From Symbiodinium natans (taxonomy: Eukaryota; Sar; Dinophyceae; Suessiales; Symbiodiniaceae), in assembly GCA_905221605.1 (NCBI GenBank), contig CAJNDS010002756.1, positions 1-62,000 of the forward strand: a stretch of DNA of 62,000 nt. The letters are read 5' to 3'. How positions within the stretch are numbered: the stretch's first letter is position 1; each line of letters opens with the position of its first letter. Shown here piece by piece: positions 41,395-53,999 of this stretch. The notes beneath the pieces are model-generated. The model was not told where the DNA came from. It made no database searches and saw only the letters and a list, made by a program, of their open reading frames with translations. A program made the position numbers and the translations under genes.

Positions 41395-41632
41395 GGGGTG
41401 GGACGGGGGGGAGGGGGCGGGGGAAGGGGGAGGGGAGGGGGAAGGGAGGGGAGGGGGGGGGGAGGGGGAGGGGGGGAGGGAGGGGGGGAGGAGGAGGCAG
41501 GGGGGGAGGCAGCAGGGGGGGAGGCAGGGGGGGAGGCAGGGGGGGAGGCAGGGGGGGAGGGGGGGAGGCAGGGGGGGGAGGCAGGGGGGCAGGGGGGGAG
41601 GCAGGGGGGGGGGGGGGGGAGGGGGGGCAGAT
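41395..41632. repeat. G-rich tract (GGGGGGAGGCAG)n
   Basis: About 240 bp of almost uninterrupted G-runs, with a GGGGGGAGGCA unit after 41495. Strong G-quadruplex potential on the plus strand. Confidence 0.85.
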
Positions 41633-41639
41633 TTTTAAA

Positions 41640-43900
41640 TAATTAACATAACTAAAATTATATAACATTTAAAATAATTGAAATCATTAAGATATTTAAT
41701 AATTTTGGATTTATTCAATATATTTCTTGTATTTGATGTAAGATAAGCGTCAAAGAGACCCTAAAGGCTGCTCTCTCATACCTGCATACATGCATTATTT
41801 AAATATACATATAATTATACACTACATATATACATACTTCTTTTTCAAAGAATGCCCTGCATGGTTTTGTTCATCTTACTGTATAGCTAGAAGCTGGAAT
41901 CCCCGTTGGAAGGGTCTGAGAGAAAAAGGGTTCCTCTGCATTCACCTCACGGGAGTTTGAGGTTGAAACTCGTGACTCTGCGCCACTCCACTCTTGTTGG
42001 GGGGTTTAGGGTTTACGGTTTAGGGCTTGGGGAAAATTTTAGGGAGCAACATGAACTTGAGATACTCGACGAACCATAGTCATCATATATGACCTCGTCA
42101 CACAACCTGCTACAGTACATTCAGTTGCACAGCATGACAAAGCAGGTGAGGGAAAACCTGTCTCTTGAAACCGTTGGAAACCACCTAGAAGGAACCAGGC
42201 CTGTTGATTGTCGATGTCCCCAATGCCTTGCATCGCGTTTGGAAAGTGCACCTGCACTGGAACATGATACAGCCCCACACCCACAGCAATGATCAAAAAA
42301 ATATGCAAAGCCTCAAAGTGCTGCGCCCGGCAGGATGAAATCGGGTCCCGCGTCCGTTTACGCGTTGTGCACCCACGTGATGCAGGAGCGAGCCGGCTTC
42401 TCCAGCTCGCCGCTGTGGCCAAGCGCTGTGCCCAAGCTATCGTCAACCTCCCGCAATCTGCTGGACCCAAATCTTTGGCCCTCCGAAGCCACAGTGCTCC
42501 GAGATGATTTAGGAATTGTTTTGCGCCAATCAATAAGTACATGACATGATCAATGGTAAATCTAAAACCGGAAACGAATCGCTTTTGCTTGACGGGGCTG
42601 TCTTGCCGCACTGTCTGCCAGTGTATGCCTGGGTATGATGATTGGGTATGATGATGTAGTAACAGGTTCCACTTCGAGACATTAAAAGCTCACCTGTCGG
42701 CCACAGTATACTGGAAGATGCAGAAACATCGAGCAATGTGTGAGGGGTCCAGCACTTAGATGATGTCATTCATCATAAAGGCTAAGCATGGATGAGATAG
42801 TCGAAGCGAGCTGGCAATTCTGCTGAAAGTACAAACATGTGAAGATCTGCATGGGCCTGTTGGTCCAAACCATGCAATAGCCCTTGGGCCCCGCAACTTC
42901 TTCAATTTCAACAATGCTGGTAATGTTCACAAGTGAGTCAGAAGCCCAAAGACAACCCAGAGACTCTGCCAGAGACTCTTAAAGAGTCTTAGAAACAAAG
43001 CGACCGCACACACGTGCTGGTTCTATGCTTTGAAAACCTGTAATATGTCATGAATGACAGGCAGGCACACTGGAGAGGACGGCATTGTACCTGTGCAGAC
43101 CGAACACAGCAAACCACGAGCACGAAGAACACAATTTACGATAATAATTACTATAGCTTCCTACAAGTACATCAGTAAAGTAGAAATCAAAATGACACAT
43201 ACCTCCATCTTGTTCAGCCCGCTGCTCGGCTGACAATGGCGAGAACCAACTGTGCCAGCAGCACGAACAGCAGCAACACGCGGCAACACTCGACTCGCGC
43301 CTTAAAGCAAGCCTCGGCATCGCGCATTTTGGCTCCAGCAGCACAGCCAGTCTTGAGCTCTAGTGCGCCAGGGTGCTAGACGATATTAGACGATGCATTT
43401 ACATTCCATAATGCCAACATGCCGGCCGCCGGCCACTTTCTCGACTCGACCGGCTGTCTCCCATGTCCCTCATGCAGGTGCCGGAACTGCAGCTCTGTGT
43501 TGCAATCGGCGGCTGAATTTGCCACGAAAAGACGGCATTCCGAATCAGCTTCATTCTAGCACAAAGGTGTCAACAATGTCTCATGTTCTGCAGTACCCCT
43601 GCTGGGACGAGACAACCATCCGATGCCTTATGTCGTGCTCTCAACGTCCTGCTGACTTGCTCTGGGCATCCATCGTGCACAACATTTTCGAGGAGCAAGC
43701 GCTGCTCCGAATGAGATGCAGGATGGAGGTCAAATCTCGTGCATAATGCATAATCAAGAAAATTAAGGAGGGGATGCAATAGATGCACAATCTCATCTCA
43801 TCTGCACAAGCTCAATCTGCTCTACAAGGCTGAGCCTTGGAGCTTGGCCCTGAGGGCGTGATTCATTATCCAGATCACAATCCGTCTCCTTGTCCTTGGG
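41640..43900. other. Gene-poor interval
   Basis: AT-rich from 41640 to 41860, then mixed sequence with a short TTTAGGG tract at 42001-42026. Some open stretches exist (minus 42039-42611, plus 43570-43745), but I cannot assign a protein or splice sites to them. Confidence 0.4.
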
Positions 43901-43984
43901 GGCTCCAGTGTTAGGTCGCCCAGAGGATCACCATATTGACCTGCCAGTTGAACGAGTGGGTGTGTTTCGAGAACGATGAAAGGT

Positions 43985-44310
43985 GGCTTGATTCGTCTTC
44001 GGGCCGAATGCCATCGTTGAAACAGAGTTCTGTCTTCGGGACCGAATGGTTTCCGGGCCGAACTTCATCCATCTTCGGGGCCGAACTTCGCGTGCGGGGC
44101 CGGACTTCATCTTCGGGTCGAATTTCGTCGTCTTCTGTGCCGAACTTCGTCTAATCGGGTGGGGTCAAATTTCTCTTCTGGACCTGGTCTTGTCTTTGAA
44201 GAGTCATCAATCTGGAGAATCTCGAAGAATCTGATCCCATCTTCGGGGCCGAGAGGTGACGAATTTCATCTTCGGGCCGAATTTTGTCTCCGGAGGCCAA
44301 ATTCGTCTTC
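43985..44310. repeat. TCTTCGGGCCGAA-based minisatellite
   Basis: About ten units of CATCTTCGGGGCCGAACTTC with variable spacing. The core TTCGGGCCGAA is self-complementary. Confidence 0.75.
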
Positions 44311-44795
44311 AGTGTGCTGTGCGACCGAATCCCCTTGCAAACATTATCGTCTTTATCGTCTGCTGAACTTGGGTTTCTGGGGGGCCCACGAAATGGGGAG
44401 ACAGCAACAAATGCCGGGGTCGGTCCGATCTTTCGGTTGCTCATGGCGCGCAAAAGAAGTTGCAAAGATGTACAGCACAAGCCCCGTCAGCCCTTCGCAC
44501 ATCCTACGACGCTCGGAACTTGTCAAGAGAGCTATTTGGGAGCAGCACCAGCTAAACGAGCAAATAACTCGCAGAGTGGAGGATTTCGTTTTTTGAAGCA
44601 CCAATAACCTTAAAAACCTTGCTGTTCCAGAATTCATATTGAGCTGGCTTCAGGCTCCCACGCAGACCGGCAAACATCTTGTGAGTCAAACGCGGACTCC
44701 ATCTGGATGCAGTCCTCACCGAAGACTCAGGTGCTGCAACGTTCTACTGTAATGTTGCATTAGACAGATGCAACTACTGATAAAATAGTCTAACC

Positions 44796-45428
44796 ATGGA
44801 ATTGGCTCATGCCCGAGGGTTGGGGGGCTTGAATCTTGAAGAAGCCGAACTACTGAGCCTTGGAAGCAAAGCACTTAACACTCCCTGGGGTGACTCATCA
44901 ATAGTGCAAGGTTATGTACCAGTTGGTGTCGAAACATCTGGACATGGAGTACGACCCGTAGTCAATTATCGACCGTCTGACTGCCTGCCTGATCTGCTCT
45001 ACTTCTCTCCCTTGCCTCGAGGTCGTGGGGAAAGTTTTTCGTCACCTGCACTGGAATCTCCTTTGAAAACTGTGCTTCTCAAAGGGAAAGGGGGTCCATC
45101 ACATGCGATATACATGCGAAGGGCCCCTGCAGCGATTGCGCAAGCATGGGTTTTTGGCTGGCGCGGCAGGATGGAGCCGATTGAACCCGTTGCACAGCTC
45201 CCTTGCTTTCTGAAAAGGTTGAAGGCTTGTTGCTTCGGTCTGCATGCTTTGCATCTTGCACGGTGCCAGGATGTCTTAGCACCGTTCAAGACCCTAGTTC
45301 TACTGCTGGGCACGATCGTTGGACATTGTTGTCCAGGCTGGGCGCCGACACCAGATCGCAGGAACCGTGTTTGTCATAACAGCAGCTTAAACAGATTGAA
45401 GGTTCCCCCCACACTTTCCTTGACTTGA
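44796..45428 (+). CDS. Unassigned open reading frame, 210 codons
   Basis: It runs from ATG 44796 to TGA 45426-45428 with moderately protein-like text (MELAHARGLGGLNLEEAELL at the start; KTLVLLLGTIVGHCCPGW late). No domain, signal or repeat is recognised, and an opposite-strand frame is also open over 44999-45313. It could be a chance frame. Confidence 0.2.
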   Translation: MELAHARGLGGLNLEEAELLSLGSKALNTPWGDSSIVQGYVPVGVETSGHGVRPVVNYRPSDCLPDLLYFSPLPRGRGESFSSPALESPLKTVLLKGKGGPSHAIYMRRAPAAIAQAWVFGWRGRMEPIEPVAQLPCFLKRLKACCFGLHALHLARCQDVLAPFKTLVLLLGTIVGHCCPGWAPTPDRRNRVCHNSSLNRLKVPPTLSLT

Positions 45429-45959
45429 TTAAAAATGCGAACCCGTCCATGCACACGGATTTCTTGCAATGTCAGCTTCGCTCTCTCTGCAACGGGGCAC
45501 AACTTCCAACAACATTGTCATGCATCGTTCCTTCTGCTCTTCATTGCTCATCTAAGCTTGGAAGGAAGAGAGAAGTAGTACAATGTAGAACTGATGGTTT
45601 GGGCAACTTCTGCTCCATCAGGCTGTGTAGAAATGTTCGAAGCATGTCGGATAAACAAACATGCATAACCTCCCCTTCCAAGCAACAGACTCAAGCTGCT
45701 CAAGTGCCACGCCTGGACCGTCAAAAGCGCTTGGCCCTTGAAGCAACGACCTGTTGGCTGTGAGCCTTGGGGTTGTCAATTCGGAGTCGGAAGCGATGTT
45801 AAGATCAAGTCCGCCGAGGCCTCGGGCCGGAGGTGTATAGGTTGTCAGAACAGGCACCCCCAAAGCCAATTTTCGGACCCCTTTTTTTGCCTCAAATGGG
45901 TACCCCCCCTGGGAAACCGGGGTCCGCAAGCGGACGGTTTGTTAGGACCAGAGGCAGTT

Positions 45960-46235
45960 GAAGCCCCTCCCAGCAGGGCCCCCCCCCTTTTCCCCCCCCA
46001 ACCCCCCCAACCCCCCACCCCCCCCCCCCCCCCACCCCCCACCCCCCCCCCCCACCCCCCCCCCCCCCACCCCCCCCCCCCCACCCCCAATCCAAGCCGA
46101 ACCGTCTCTTGAACCCTAAACCCAAAAAAACCCTAAACCCCAAAGCATGAAGCCCTCAATCCTAAACTAACCCTCAACCCTAAACCCCAAACCATAAACC
46201 ATAAACCCGGAACCCTAAACCCTAAACCCAACCCT
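45960..46235. repeat. C-rich tract and telomere-like repeats
   Basis: Poly-C with A punctuation at 45980-46087, followed at 46105-46235 by CCCTAAACCC-type units with several variants. Confidence 0.75.
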
Positions 46236-46502
46236 TATTGCTTGGGTCCAGCGACTTGGGCGCTGCGGAATCACCATGCTCACGCGGATGCGCTGCGCCG
46301 GGCCGAGGCGGGTCGCGTAGCGTTAAAATTAAACAGTTGAGGGCACGGCAGCAGCTGCTCTCGGCGGTCCAGGAGTTCATAGCGCTCTACGGCAGCACCT
46401 CGATAGTCGATCGGCGAAGGCCTTGAAAAGAAAAACGGAGATGCAATGAGATGCTATTATACTGTAAATTATACTATCTCAGAATTTCGAGCAGCAACTC
46501 GG

Positions 46503-46720
46503 ATGTGGAACCATGGCAGCTAGGCCACAAACGCATAATGCAGGCAAGCCATCTTGAAGGCAGCCAACACCAGAGGAGCCTTCCAGGATGTCTTTTGCAT
46601 GAAAATCAGCAGTAAGCTGGCTGTAAGACTCCGTGCCGCTGGTGCCTGTCCGCTGCAAGAGACGCAGCGATTGTCAACCCTGACCACCGGCTTCTGTGCC
46701 TCGGTTCGCTTTAGTGAGCG
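46503..46720 (-). CDS. Candidate C-terminal exon with CVSCSGQ motif
   Basis: The minus strand reads VVRVDNRCVSCSGQAPAARS and, after a break that looks intronic, VLAAFKMACLHYAFVA before a stop at about 46520. From memory, an RVD-RCVSCSGQ...FKMACL segment is common in uncharacterised dinoflagellate proteins. I cannot confirm that here. The two halves may be joined by splicing. Confidence 0.35.
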
Positions 46721-47192
46721 GATGCGATAAACACTGTGCCCTCGCAGCCTGCGGCAGCCCGTGGCTGGCATCCATTTTGGACGGCTTCATGCCTCCGGGC
46801 CTTGGCGGAGACCCCGGATGTTGTCTACCAAGGCAACAAGGGCAACCAAGGGCATTGCCACAGCAGCAAAGCCACATCGTCCACCACATCGTTGCCAAAG
46901 GCAACGGCAGTGCCACGAATCTGTCGTCGCAATGCCCTGAGCCCTCTGGGTAGCCGGCGCTGTTGTTACGCGGCCTCAATCTCACAAGCAGGTCCTGCCT
47001 ACTGCTTGGCGACACGAGAAGAAACGGCGCACGGGGATGTACGATAGACACGCAGTGCGTTGTGGTGGACGGCGTGCGATAAGGACCGATGGGGTTGATA
47101 AAAAAGCCGGTGTAAATCTATTCATGTGTTCTAGGGTTATCCTTTTTCTTGCTTGCCGTGTACAGCTTCATGCCTTAGAACAGGAATTTCGT

Positions 47193-47555
47193 TGATTTGT
47201 AGTACAAGCTTGCTACTGGAACCGCCGTCCCTGTGAGCCGGCTGGAGTTTCATTGGTTTGTAGTACAAGCTTACTCATTACTGGAACCCCAGTCCCCGTG
47301 CGCCGGCTGGATTTTCATCGACTTGTAGTACAAGCGTACTACTGGAACCGCCGCCCCGTGAGCCGGCTGCATTGTACTTGATTTGTAATACAAGCTTGTA
47401 CTGGAACAGCCGTCCCCGTGAGCCGGCTCGATGTTCCCTGATTTGTCGGACAAGCTTACTACTGGAACTGCCGTCCGCGTGAGCCGGCTGGATTTTCATT
47501 GATTTGTAGTACAAGCTTAGTACTGCAAGCGCCGTCCCCAAGTCACGGCTGGATG
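47193..47555. repeat. ~62-bp minisatellite, six copies
   Basis: Units contain GATTTGTAGTACAAGCTTAC, TACTGGAACCGCCGTCCCCG and TGAGCCGGCTGGATTTTCAT. Divergence is about 10%, with small indels. Confidence 0.85.
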
Positions 47556-48770
47556 CTCATTGATGACTAGCAGGAGAGCGCAGGTCATTGGTAACTGACC
47601 GGGCAATTCTGCAAAAGGCATCTCTCATCCCCCTCGACATTCCTCTACCCAACTGACACGCAGCGAAACCATGCGGAACCTGAGAACCTTTGAAGACATA
47701 GATGGAACTAGCAAACCTATGGTCAAGTCAGTGCCAGGTCCCCAGCACTCTGGTCTGGGTCGTTGCGGTTCAGTGTGTGTGGTGCGAGCCAGCGTCAGCC
47801 TTTGGCTTTGTTGCCGTGTTGGCAAACCCACATGGAATAAACAACTTACCCGGAAGGTGATCTTGTCTGACTTAGTTGCGGTCTCGTCATCTTTCACCTC
47901 AGGCTGAACACGATGCGGTGCAAGGACAGTGTGGAAATTTCACTACCGAATCAATGCCTTCGACACTGTTCCTTTTAAGCAGCCTGCTCCCATCAGCGAG
48001 ATTCTGTCGCGATCCACGGAATCCTGCTTCTCGAGAGCCTTTCAGACTGCGCTTTTTGAAACGAGGCTTTCACTTCTAATCTGGGCAAGCGGCGCATTGC
48101 ATCAGCTCACTCTCCAGGACTGGCTGCAGCCTCTGAATCTGAAGAATCACTCACAGTGACTGTGACATCGGCTCAGGCTCTAACACAGAGTAAATGTGCT
48201 CGATTCCGCGAAGCACCGCCTTATTCGCAAGTGCACTTGATGCTTGTTGCACAGGTGTGTATCACCTGAATCCAATGGGAGCGCGAGGGCATCAAACAAC
48301 TCTACCAAGGTGCCGGGCATCTGAGTTGTCAAAAACTCCACCAAGTCTCTTCTTCAATGCCTTCAGCCTTGGCGTAAGAGCGGCCCGGTGGCTACGCGAC
48401 TGATGCCTCTATGCTGAACTTTATGCTGGGACGCTGGGATGCGGATGAAGGATGTAGCGTCACGTAGCGCTACCTGTCGGGCCTTTCGCATTCTAGAGGT
48501 TTTCGGGTGCCGCGTCTGAGTTGTTGCCGATGTGTTAATGCAGCTGTGCGTCTGTCACCCGCCATGGGTCTGACATGGCCTGACTATTTCGGCTTCCTGT
48601 GCTGGCTGCCGTGCTTGCATATGTCCCTACGCTTCGATCGTCTCATTGTGGGATGCTCAATATACATGATGAGTCTCGGCACATCCTGCTGTTCTCGTTC
48701 CGTGCGTCAGCTTGGCATGATGTTGCAGCTTGCCACTGTGACGCGAAACAGTGACTGCGGAAAACCACGG

Positions 48771-49000
48771 GACAGTATGCCCGGGTATGACCGGGTATGA
48801 CCGGGTATGCCCGGGTATGACCGGGTATGACCGGGTTTGACCGGGTCTGACCGGGTATGACCGGGTATGACCGGGTATGCCCGGGTATGACCGGGTATGA
48901 CCGGGTATGCCCGGGTATGCCCGGGTATGCCCGGGTATGACCGGGTATGACCGGGTGTGCCCGGATATCCCGGGTGTGACCGGGTATGACCGGGCACGCC
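48771..49000. repeat. 10-bp minisatellite (CCGGGTATGA)n
   Basis: About twenty decamers, mixing CCGGGTATGA and CCGGGTATGC. The array continues as a diverged tail (CCGGGTGTGA) to about 49050. Confidence 0.92.
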
Positions 49001-49647
49001 GGTACATGACCGCATGTGAGCGTGTGTGACCGTGACGGGGCCTGACCGGGTGCGACGGAGTATGCGCTCGCGCGTACTCGGGCGTAGTCCATATTACACC
49101 TCACTCGATGCAGGGCTGGTGGTTTGAAAGCCAGGTGTGAGGTCGAGGGGTTTGCGGCTGAAGTTTGAAGAGTCTTCAGTCCCCGCATCATCTAGTAGAG
49201 CAGGCAGACAAAGTCCGCTCGCAGGCCATCGTCGCGGGAGATGAGCCTTCGAAGGGTCTACCCTCTCTCCTAAACCCGAAAACTTAAATGCCAAGCACAC
49301 AGGACTTACAGCCCAGCGGGGCTATAGAGTGCTAACACTGTGTTTTCGGGCCAGCATCCCCTATGAATTACCTGGAGCTGTTTTGCTAAGGTTAAAACTG
49401 GGCTCCGCAGACGTCATCGCCCCCCTCCACGAACAGTTCAAGAGGAGGCTTACCAGCGAACTTGGAGACAGGAGGGTAAGTCAGAAGATGTCAGAAGCAT
49501 GAGGAAAGAAAGAAAAAGCGGAAAGGGGCAAAAGGGTGGGGGGAGGGGAGACGCCCTAACGAGAAGAGGGGAGAAGAGAAGGAAAAGCCACAATTTCAGC
49601 GAGAAAGCGAGCAGGGTTGAACCCTCTAGGGACCTGCACCCTCCTAT

Positions 49648-49757
49648 ACTCGGCGTACTCGGGCGTACTCGGGGGTACTCGGGCTTACTCGGGCGTACTC
49701 GGGCGTGCTCGGGCTTACTCGGGCGTACTCGGGCGTACTCGGGCGTACTCGGGCTGC
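49648..49757. repeat. 10-bp minisatellite (ACTCGGGCGT)n
   Basis: Ten or eleven decamers of ACTCGGGCGT with GGCTT and GGGGT variants. A fragment of the same unit sits at 49073-49085, just after the other decamer array. Confidence 0.9.
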
Positions 49758-50929
49758 AGTCGCGGAACGCGGCCGCAATGCAGCTTGCTCCGCGTTCCCG
49801 GCCATGTTCTACGAGGGCTGCGTGGGACGTGGCGGCGCCTTTGCTTGGGATGCTCTGGTTGGGCTCTGTTCTGTGTAGCTTTGTAGTCCGACAACCCCCC
49901 AGTCCGAGATGTCCGTAAACAATCGTTGTTGAAAACCATGTGAAAAAGGATGCTTCTTGTTTATACCATTGTGCGCGGCCAGAGTTGACACAAAAGCCAT
50001 GCAACACTGACGGAATAGTGATGATAAAGTCTGCGCTTACATGTGTCTTCAATGCCTTCATGCATGCGGAACATGCACATACTGGGCGTAGCTGAAGCAA
50101 ATAAGCACAAACGAGACTGCCGAGGCAGATTTGCTGTCAGGTAGCTCATTGTCTGCAGAGGTCTTGTCCCTCTTCCTCCTTCTGTTCAGCTCCTGCAAGC
50201 ACAAGGCATCCACTGAGGCCGTTCGCCGATGAGGAATTCAGGCGATGTGTAGAGTAATGAAAGAGAACCGCCTTCCGGCATGATTTTGCACATAAAGTTG
50301 CAAAGACGGCCGCTTATCCCTTCATCCGGCGCTGCCCCATAAGAAGGGCTTGAGACTGCAGATGACTACTGTACTGATCTGCCGCACCTCCAGCTCTTCA
50401 CGTGCTTCGGAAGCCAACGCGTTGGCCTACCAGTCAGCAATCGTGACGTGGATGTATATAATATCTGCTGCCAAACTACGACATTCCAGTCGGGGGGGGG
50501 GGGGGTGAAGTAGGTCATACGAGATTCGACCTCCCCCCTTCATGGCACCGGCCGCGCGCAACAGAACTATCGGTTTCACGGAGCGGTTCAGTGCAAGTGC
50601 AGATTCAGGATTGTATGGGTAAACGGGCCCAGTAGCATGTACTTGCACATCCAGCTGCCTCGGACTCGAACCCTGAAAACACATGAAAACACAAAATAAT
50701 CATAAACAGATACATAAATAATTAGCCATACACAAATTGATAAATAAACAACATCAAAACAATGTCAAGTATAGCAGCATGGCATTAGTCTTCAGAAGCC
50801 TCAGCCCCTGCTCCTCAACCTCTCACCCGCAAGATTCTCCATGATTCTCCAAGCCCCGACCCTGAGAGTCCTTGTGAAAACCAATGAAATGCTGGTAACC
50901 CCATGCGGTATGCTTGTGGGCGCCTTTGC

Positions 50930-52795
50930 TGTCGCACTCTTCTCATGCAGAGGCTGCAGAGGCAGATGGCCTTGGACGCCACCTCGTCTACCCGTAGCTC
51001 CAGGCTCTCCACGCTCTGCGTGGCCCTGTTCATGAAGCTCTTCACCTGCATTAGAAAAACTCCAGAAATCTCCAGAACGCGCAACTGGCTTTGTGTGGGC
51101 GATGGAAACTACATCAGATCCCTCCACGGAAAGATCGCAACAGGTCTGCATGTCGTGGCACGCATTGGCACGCCTCTTCCCGAAGCTTTGCAGAGTTGGA
51201 CAGCTCCACCTCGGGACGGGGCAGTGATCTTGCACACTCGAGATCTTGCAGACCAGGGCTTGACATGGCTCGACCAGACCGCACCTGGTACTCTTCGCGA
51301 ACTTGCTTCACAAAGTTGGCATTGTGCGATGCAATGGTCTCTGATGCAGTGCGAAAGTGCTCGCGCACGTCATTGACCACCTTGCAGAAGCATTCCACCA
51401 TATTCCCCCTCTCGCAATTCTCAATGCAATGCAGCATGCATGATGGATGGCCGCGCAAAATTGTGGCAGGGGGCTTGTCACAACATTGAGGATTTCATAA
51501 GGCCTCAGGGGGTCAAGCTTGAGAATGGGGCCCTGCACTGTTCTCAGCTCTGAGTGCTACAAGCCCGACTAAAGACAGGATCTCAGAACATCGTTCATCA
51601 TCTTGTCCCTGAAGCAGAAAAGGACAAAACATAGCCTCGCCAACGGTTTGTCGCATCTGGGAAGTTGATGTTTTAGCTTCATGCACCATCTTCGCCACCT
51701 GGCAATGACGTAATCTGTGTCAACTCAGTATGTCAACTCAGTGTCAACTTTGCATCCGAGAATGCGTCTCTCAACAAAAGCGCCCGTGGCACATCTGCCC
51801 GGAGCTTCTCCAGCTGAACCGCTTCGGCTTTGCCTTCTTGCAAAGCTGACACTGCATCCTCTCAGTGTGTCACATTCTGAGAACATGCGTGAGAAATGTA
51901 GAAACATTCTCGAAATTAGAGGGCGCGGCTTTGCCGGCTTTGCACATGAAAGCAAAAAACGAAAGAGCAACCTAAGCTGAAGTAGTCCTCGAGCTTGCCG
52001 AATGTAGCATTCGTCTTCTTCAGCTCTCCAGCGATCTTAATCCAGGAATGTCGCTGCATTGGGAGTCACAAAAAAGATTAAGGCTACAGACTTTGGCTAC
52101 GGGCACTGCACCTTGGCCAATCCCAACTCGTCTCCCCAGAGTTCATCACTCAGCGCATTGTGCTGCCTTTCCATACTTGCAAAGCGGACCTTAAGAGAAT
52201 CAAGCAAAGTCCATGCAGCCCTTGCTGGCAATCATGACAGCTTTAGTAGGCAACCGGCTTCTGTTTCAGCTTTAAACTGAGTGAATCGTCTGCTCTGCTC
52301 GTCCTTAAACAAGGCATGCGGAGATATTTTCGTCAAACCTTGTCACTTGATGCCTGAATGCGCGTCTGGGCATTGCACGACCCGAGCTTCACAGACATCT
52401 CGGACTGCATCCTGGTCCTGGCAGGGGCAAGAAGACACGCCCAGCAAAAGTCATGTCGGCAAACTGGCTTATTTCATAGTTTGTGCTTGAGAACCCTCGG
52501 CTCTCCTCGACAAGTCGATTCACCTCATTGGCCACCCTTTCCAGATTTCGCTGCATATGATGCAGCGTGGATCTGAGCTGAGATGACTTGGCATGGCTTG
52601 CGAAGGCCGAGTTCATTCTCACGACGGGTGAACGGGTTAACATCTGTGGTCCGCACTCCTTCTGCTCCAAGGCAAACCCTGGCAGATGCACGCACAAAAA
52701 CAGAGCATGGAGGGCGATGGGTACAACGACAAGGAAGTCTTGCGTTGCGCTTCCAGCTTCTGAAGCATGGCTTCCAGTTTCTCGTCCATAGAGGC
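50930..52795 (-). CDS. Multi-exon coiled-coil protein
   Basis: Function is not recognised. Short minus-strand exons in several frames share helix-forming text: MDEKLEAMLQKLEAQRKT (about 52795-52740, possible start); LRSTLHHMQRNLERVANEVN then RLVEESRGFSS (52590-52450); LKVRFASMERQHNALSDELW (52230-52130); WIKIAGELKKTNATFGKLED (52050-51990); EGKAEAVQLEKLRADVPRAL (51850-51770); MVHEAKTSTSQMRQTVGEAM (51690-51630); VVNDVREHFRTASETIASHN (51390-51310); VKSFMNRATQSVESLELRVD (51045-50970). The spacing of about 150-300 nt between exons and the common strand suggest one gene, but I did not resolve each splice site. A structural or cytoskeletal role is only a guess. Confidence 0.55.
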
Positions 52796-53566
52796 CTGGT
52801 GGAGGCAGACCCATGGGAGACATGAGAAGATGGAACACGAAAGCTCGCAAGCCCATGTGAAGACGAAACACGACCCAAGAAGGCAAACCCTCTTGGGGTC
52901 TTGTGAACGAACGGAAGAACCATGACAATTTCGACAGTCAGTCAGTGCCTTCAAAAAGAACGTCACAACAGCAGCATGGGTATCTCTCACGTACTGCAGG
53001 GATCAGCTCTGCACGCGTTTTCGTGTTATTGACAACGGTCTCAGCATGTCTCAACAATGGCTGGGTACGTGGCTCCTTTTTGCGTGCGCTCAGGGTGCTT
53101 CACTTTCACTTAGCACCAAGCACACGAGCAAAGACAAAATGCGCTAAAGGTTTTGCAATGCCTCCTGATGCTGCAAGGGTTTACTGGTCAGCTGCTGGTG
53201 GCCTTTTCCTCGAGCCCGCCGAGGCGGCGTGCAGAAGCTTTTAGAAGTACTGACTAGAACTAGAACCCCACCCCCACCCCCGCCCCAAGCATCGAGCACA
53301 AAGCCCAAGCCAAACAACAGGTTCTGCTGAGGCTTTGGTGTCGAGATGTCCATCTTTGAGGCGGCGCTGCAAGATACGAGTAGTGAAAGCCTGCGCGCTG
53401 ACCTTCAACATGCGAGGGGCTACCACCCGGATAACACCATCTACTCCACATCCTCAGCTGAAGTGCAAGGGTCCACAAGCGGACAGACCAAGAGTCGTGC
53501 GCATAAAGGGCGTAAGCTGACTTCCTTTCAAAGGTAGCATGCGGGGGTCCTGTTGAAAGGTCAATG

Positions 53567-53725
53567 TCATGCTTTGCTGACTATGAAGTTGTACTTCGGG
53601 CACGCGGCTTTCTGTTTGGCTGCCCACTGGCTGCCCCATATCAACTCAAGCCCACGTGCCTCTGCAATCCTCCGCTGGTTATCCCATCGAGCCATTTCCT
53701 CCTTTATCTGCGCTACTGCACCGAC
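53567..53725 (-). CDS. Terminal exon of an unassigned minus-strand gene
   Basis: It begins after a clear acceptor (CTCTTGCAG) at 53725 and reads VGAVAQIKEEMARWDNQRRI ... GLELIWGSQWAAKQKAACPK to a TGA at 53567-53569. It may instead splice onward to a second exon-like stretch at 53300-53425 (LKVSAQAFTTRILQRRLKDG). It could belong to the coiled-coil gene that follows on the same strand. Confidence 0.4.
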   Translation of the reverse strand, partial: VGAVAQIKEEMARWDNQRRIAEARGLELIWGSQWAAKQKAACPKYNFIVSKA

Positions 53726-53999
53726 CTGCAAGAGGTTGACATAGCTGAGCGTGGTGACTAAAGGCACCCTAGCATGCCCTGGCCTGTTCCTGGAAACGCA
53801 GCTGTCCCAAATGCAGAGAGTCCCTGGCGGCGAGCGGCCAGTCACCGACAAGATCGGAGAAGCAACTCAATCTGCCGACCCGTGTTGGTGGCACTCAGTT
53901 TTCCGGAAGGCGACAGGCTCGCCTTCAAGGACCCGCACCCCAACCCTCCTGTGAGGGCAAGATCCCGAAATCCTCCGAGAATCTTCCACAAATATTTTT

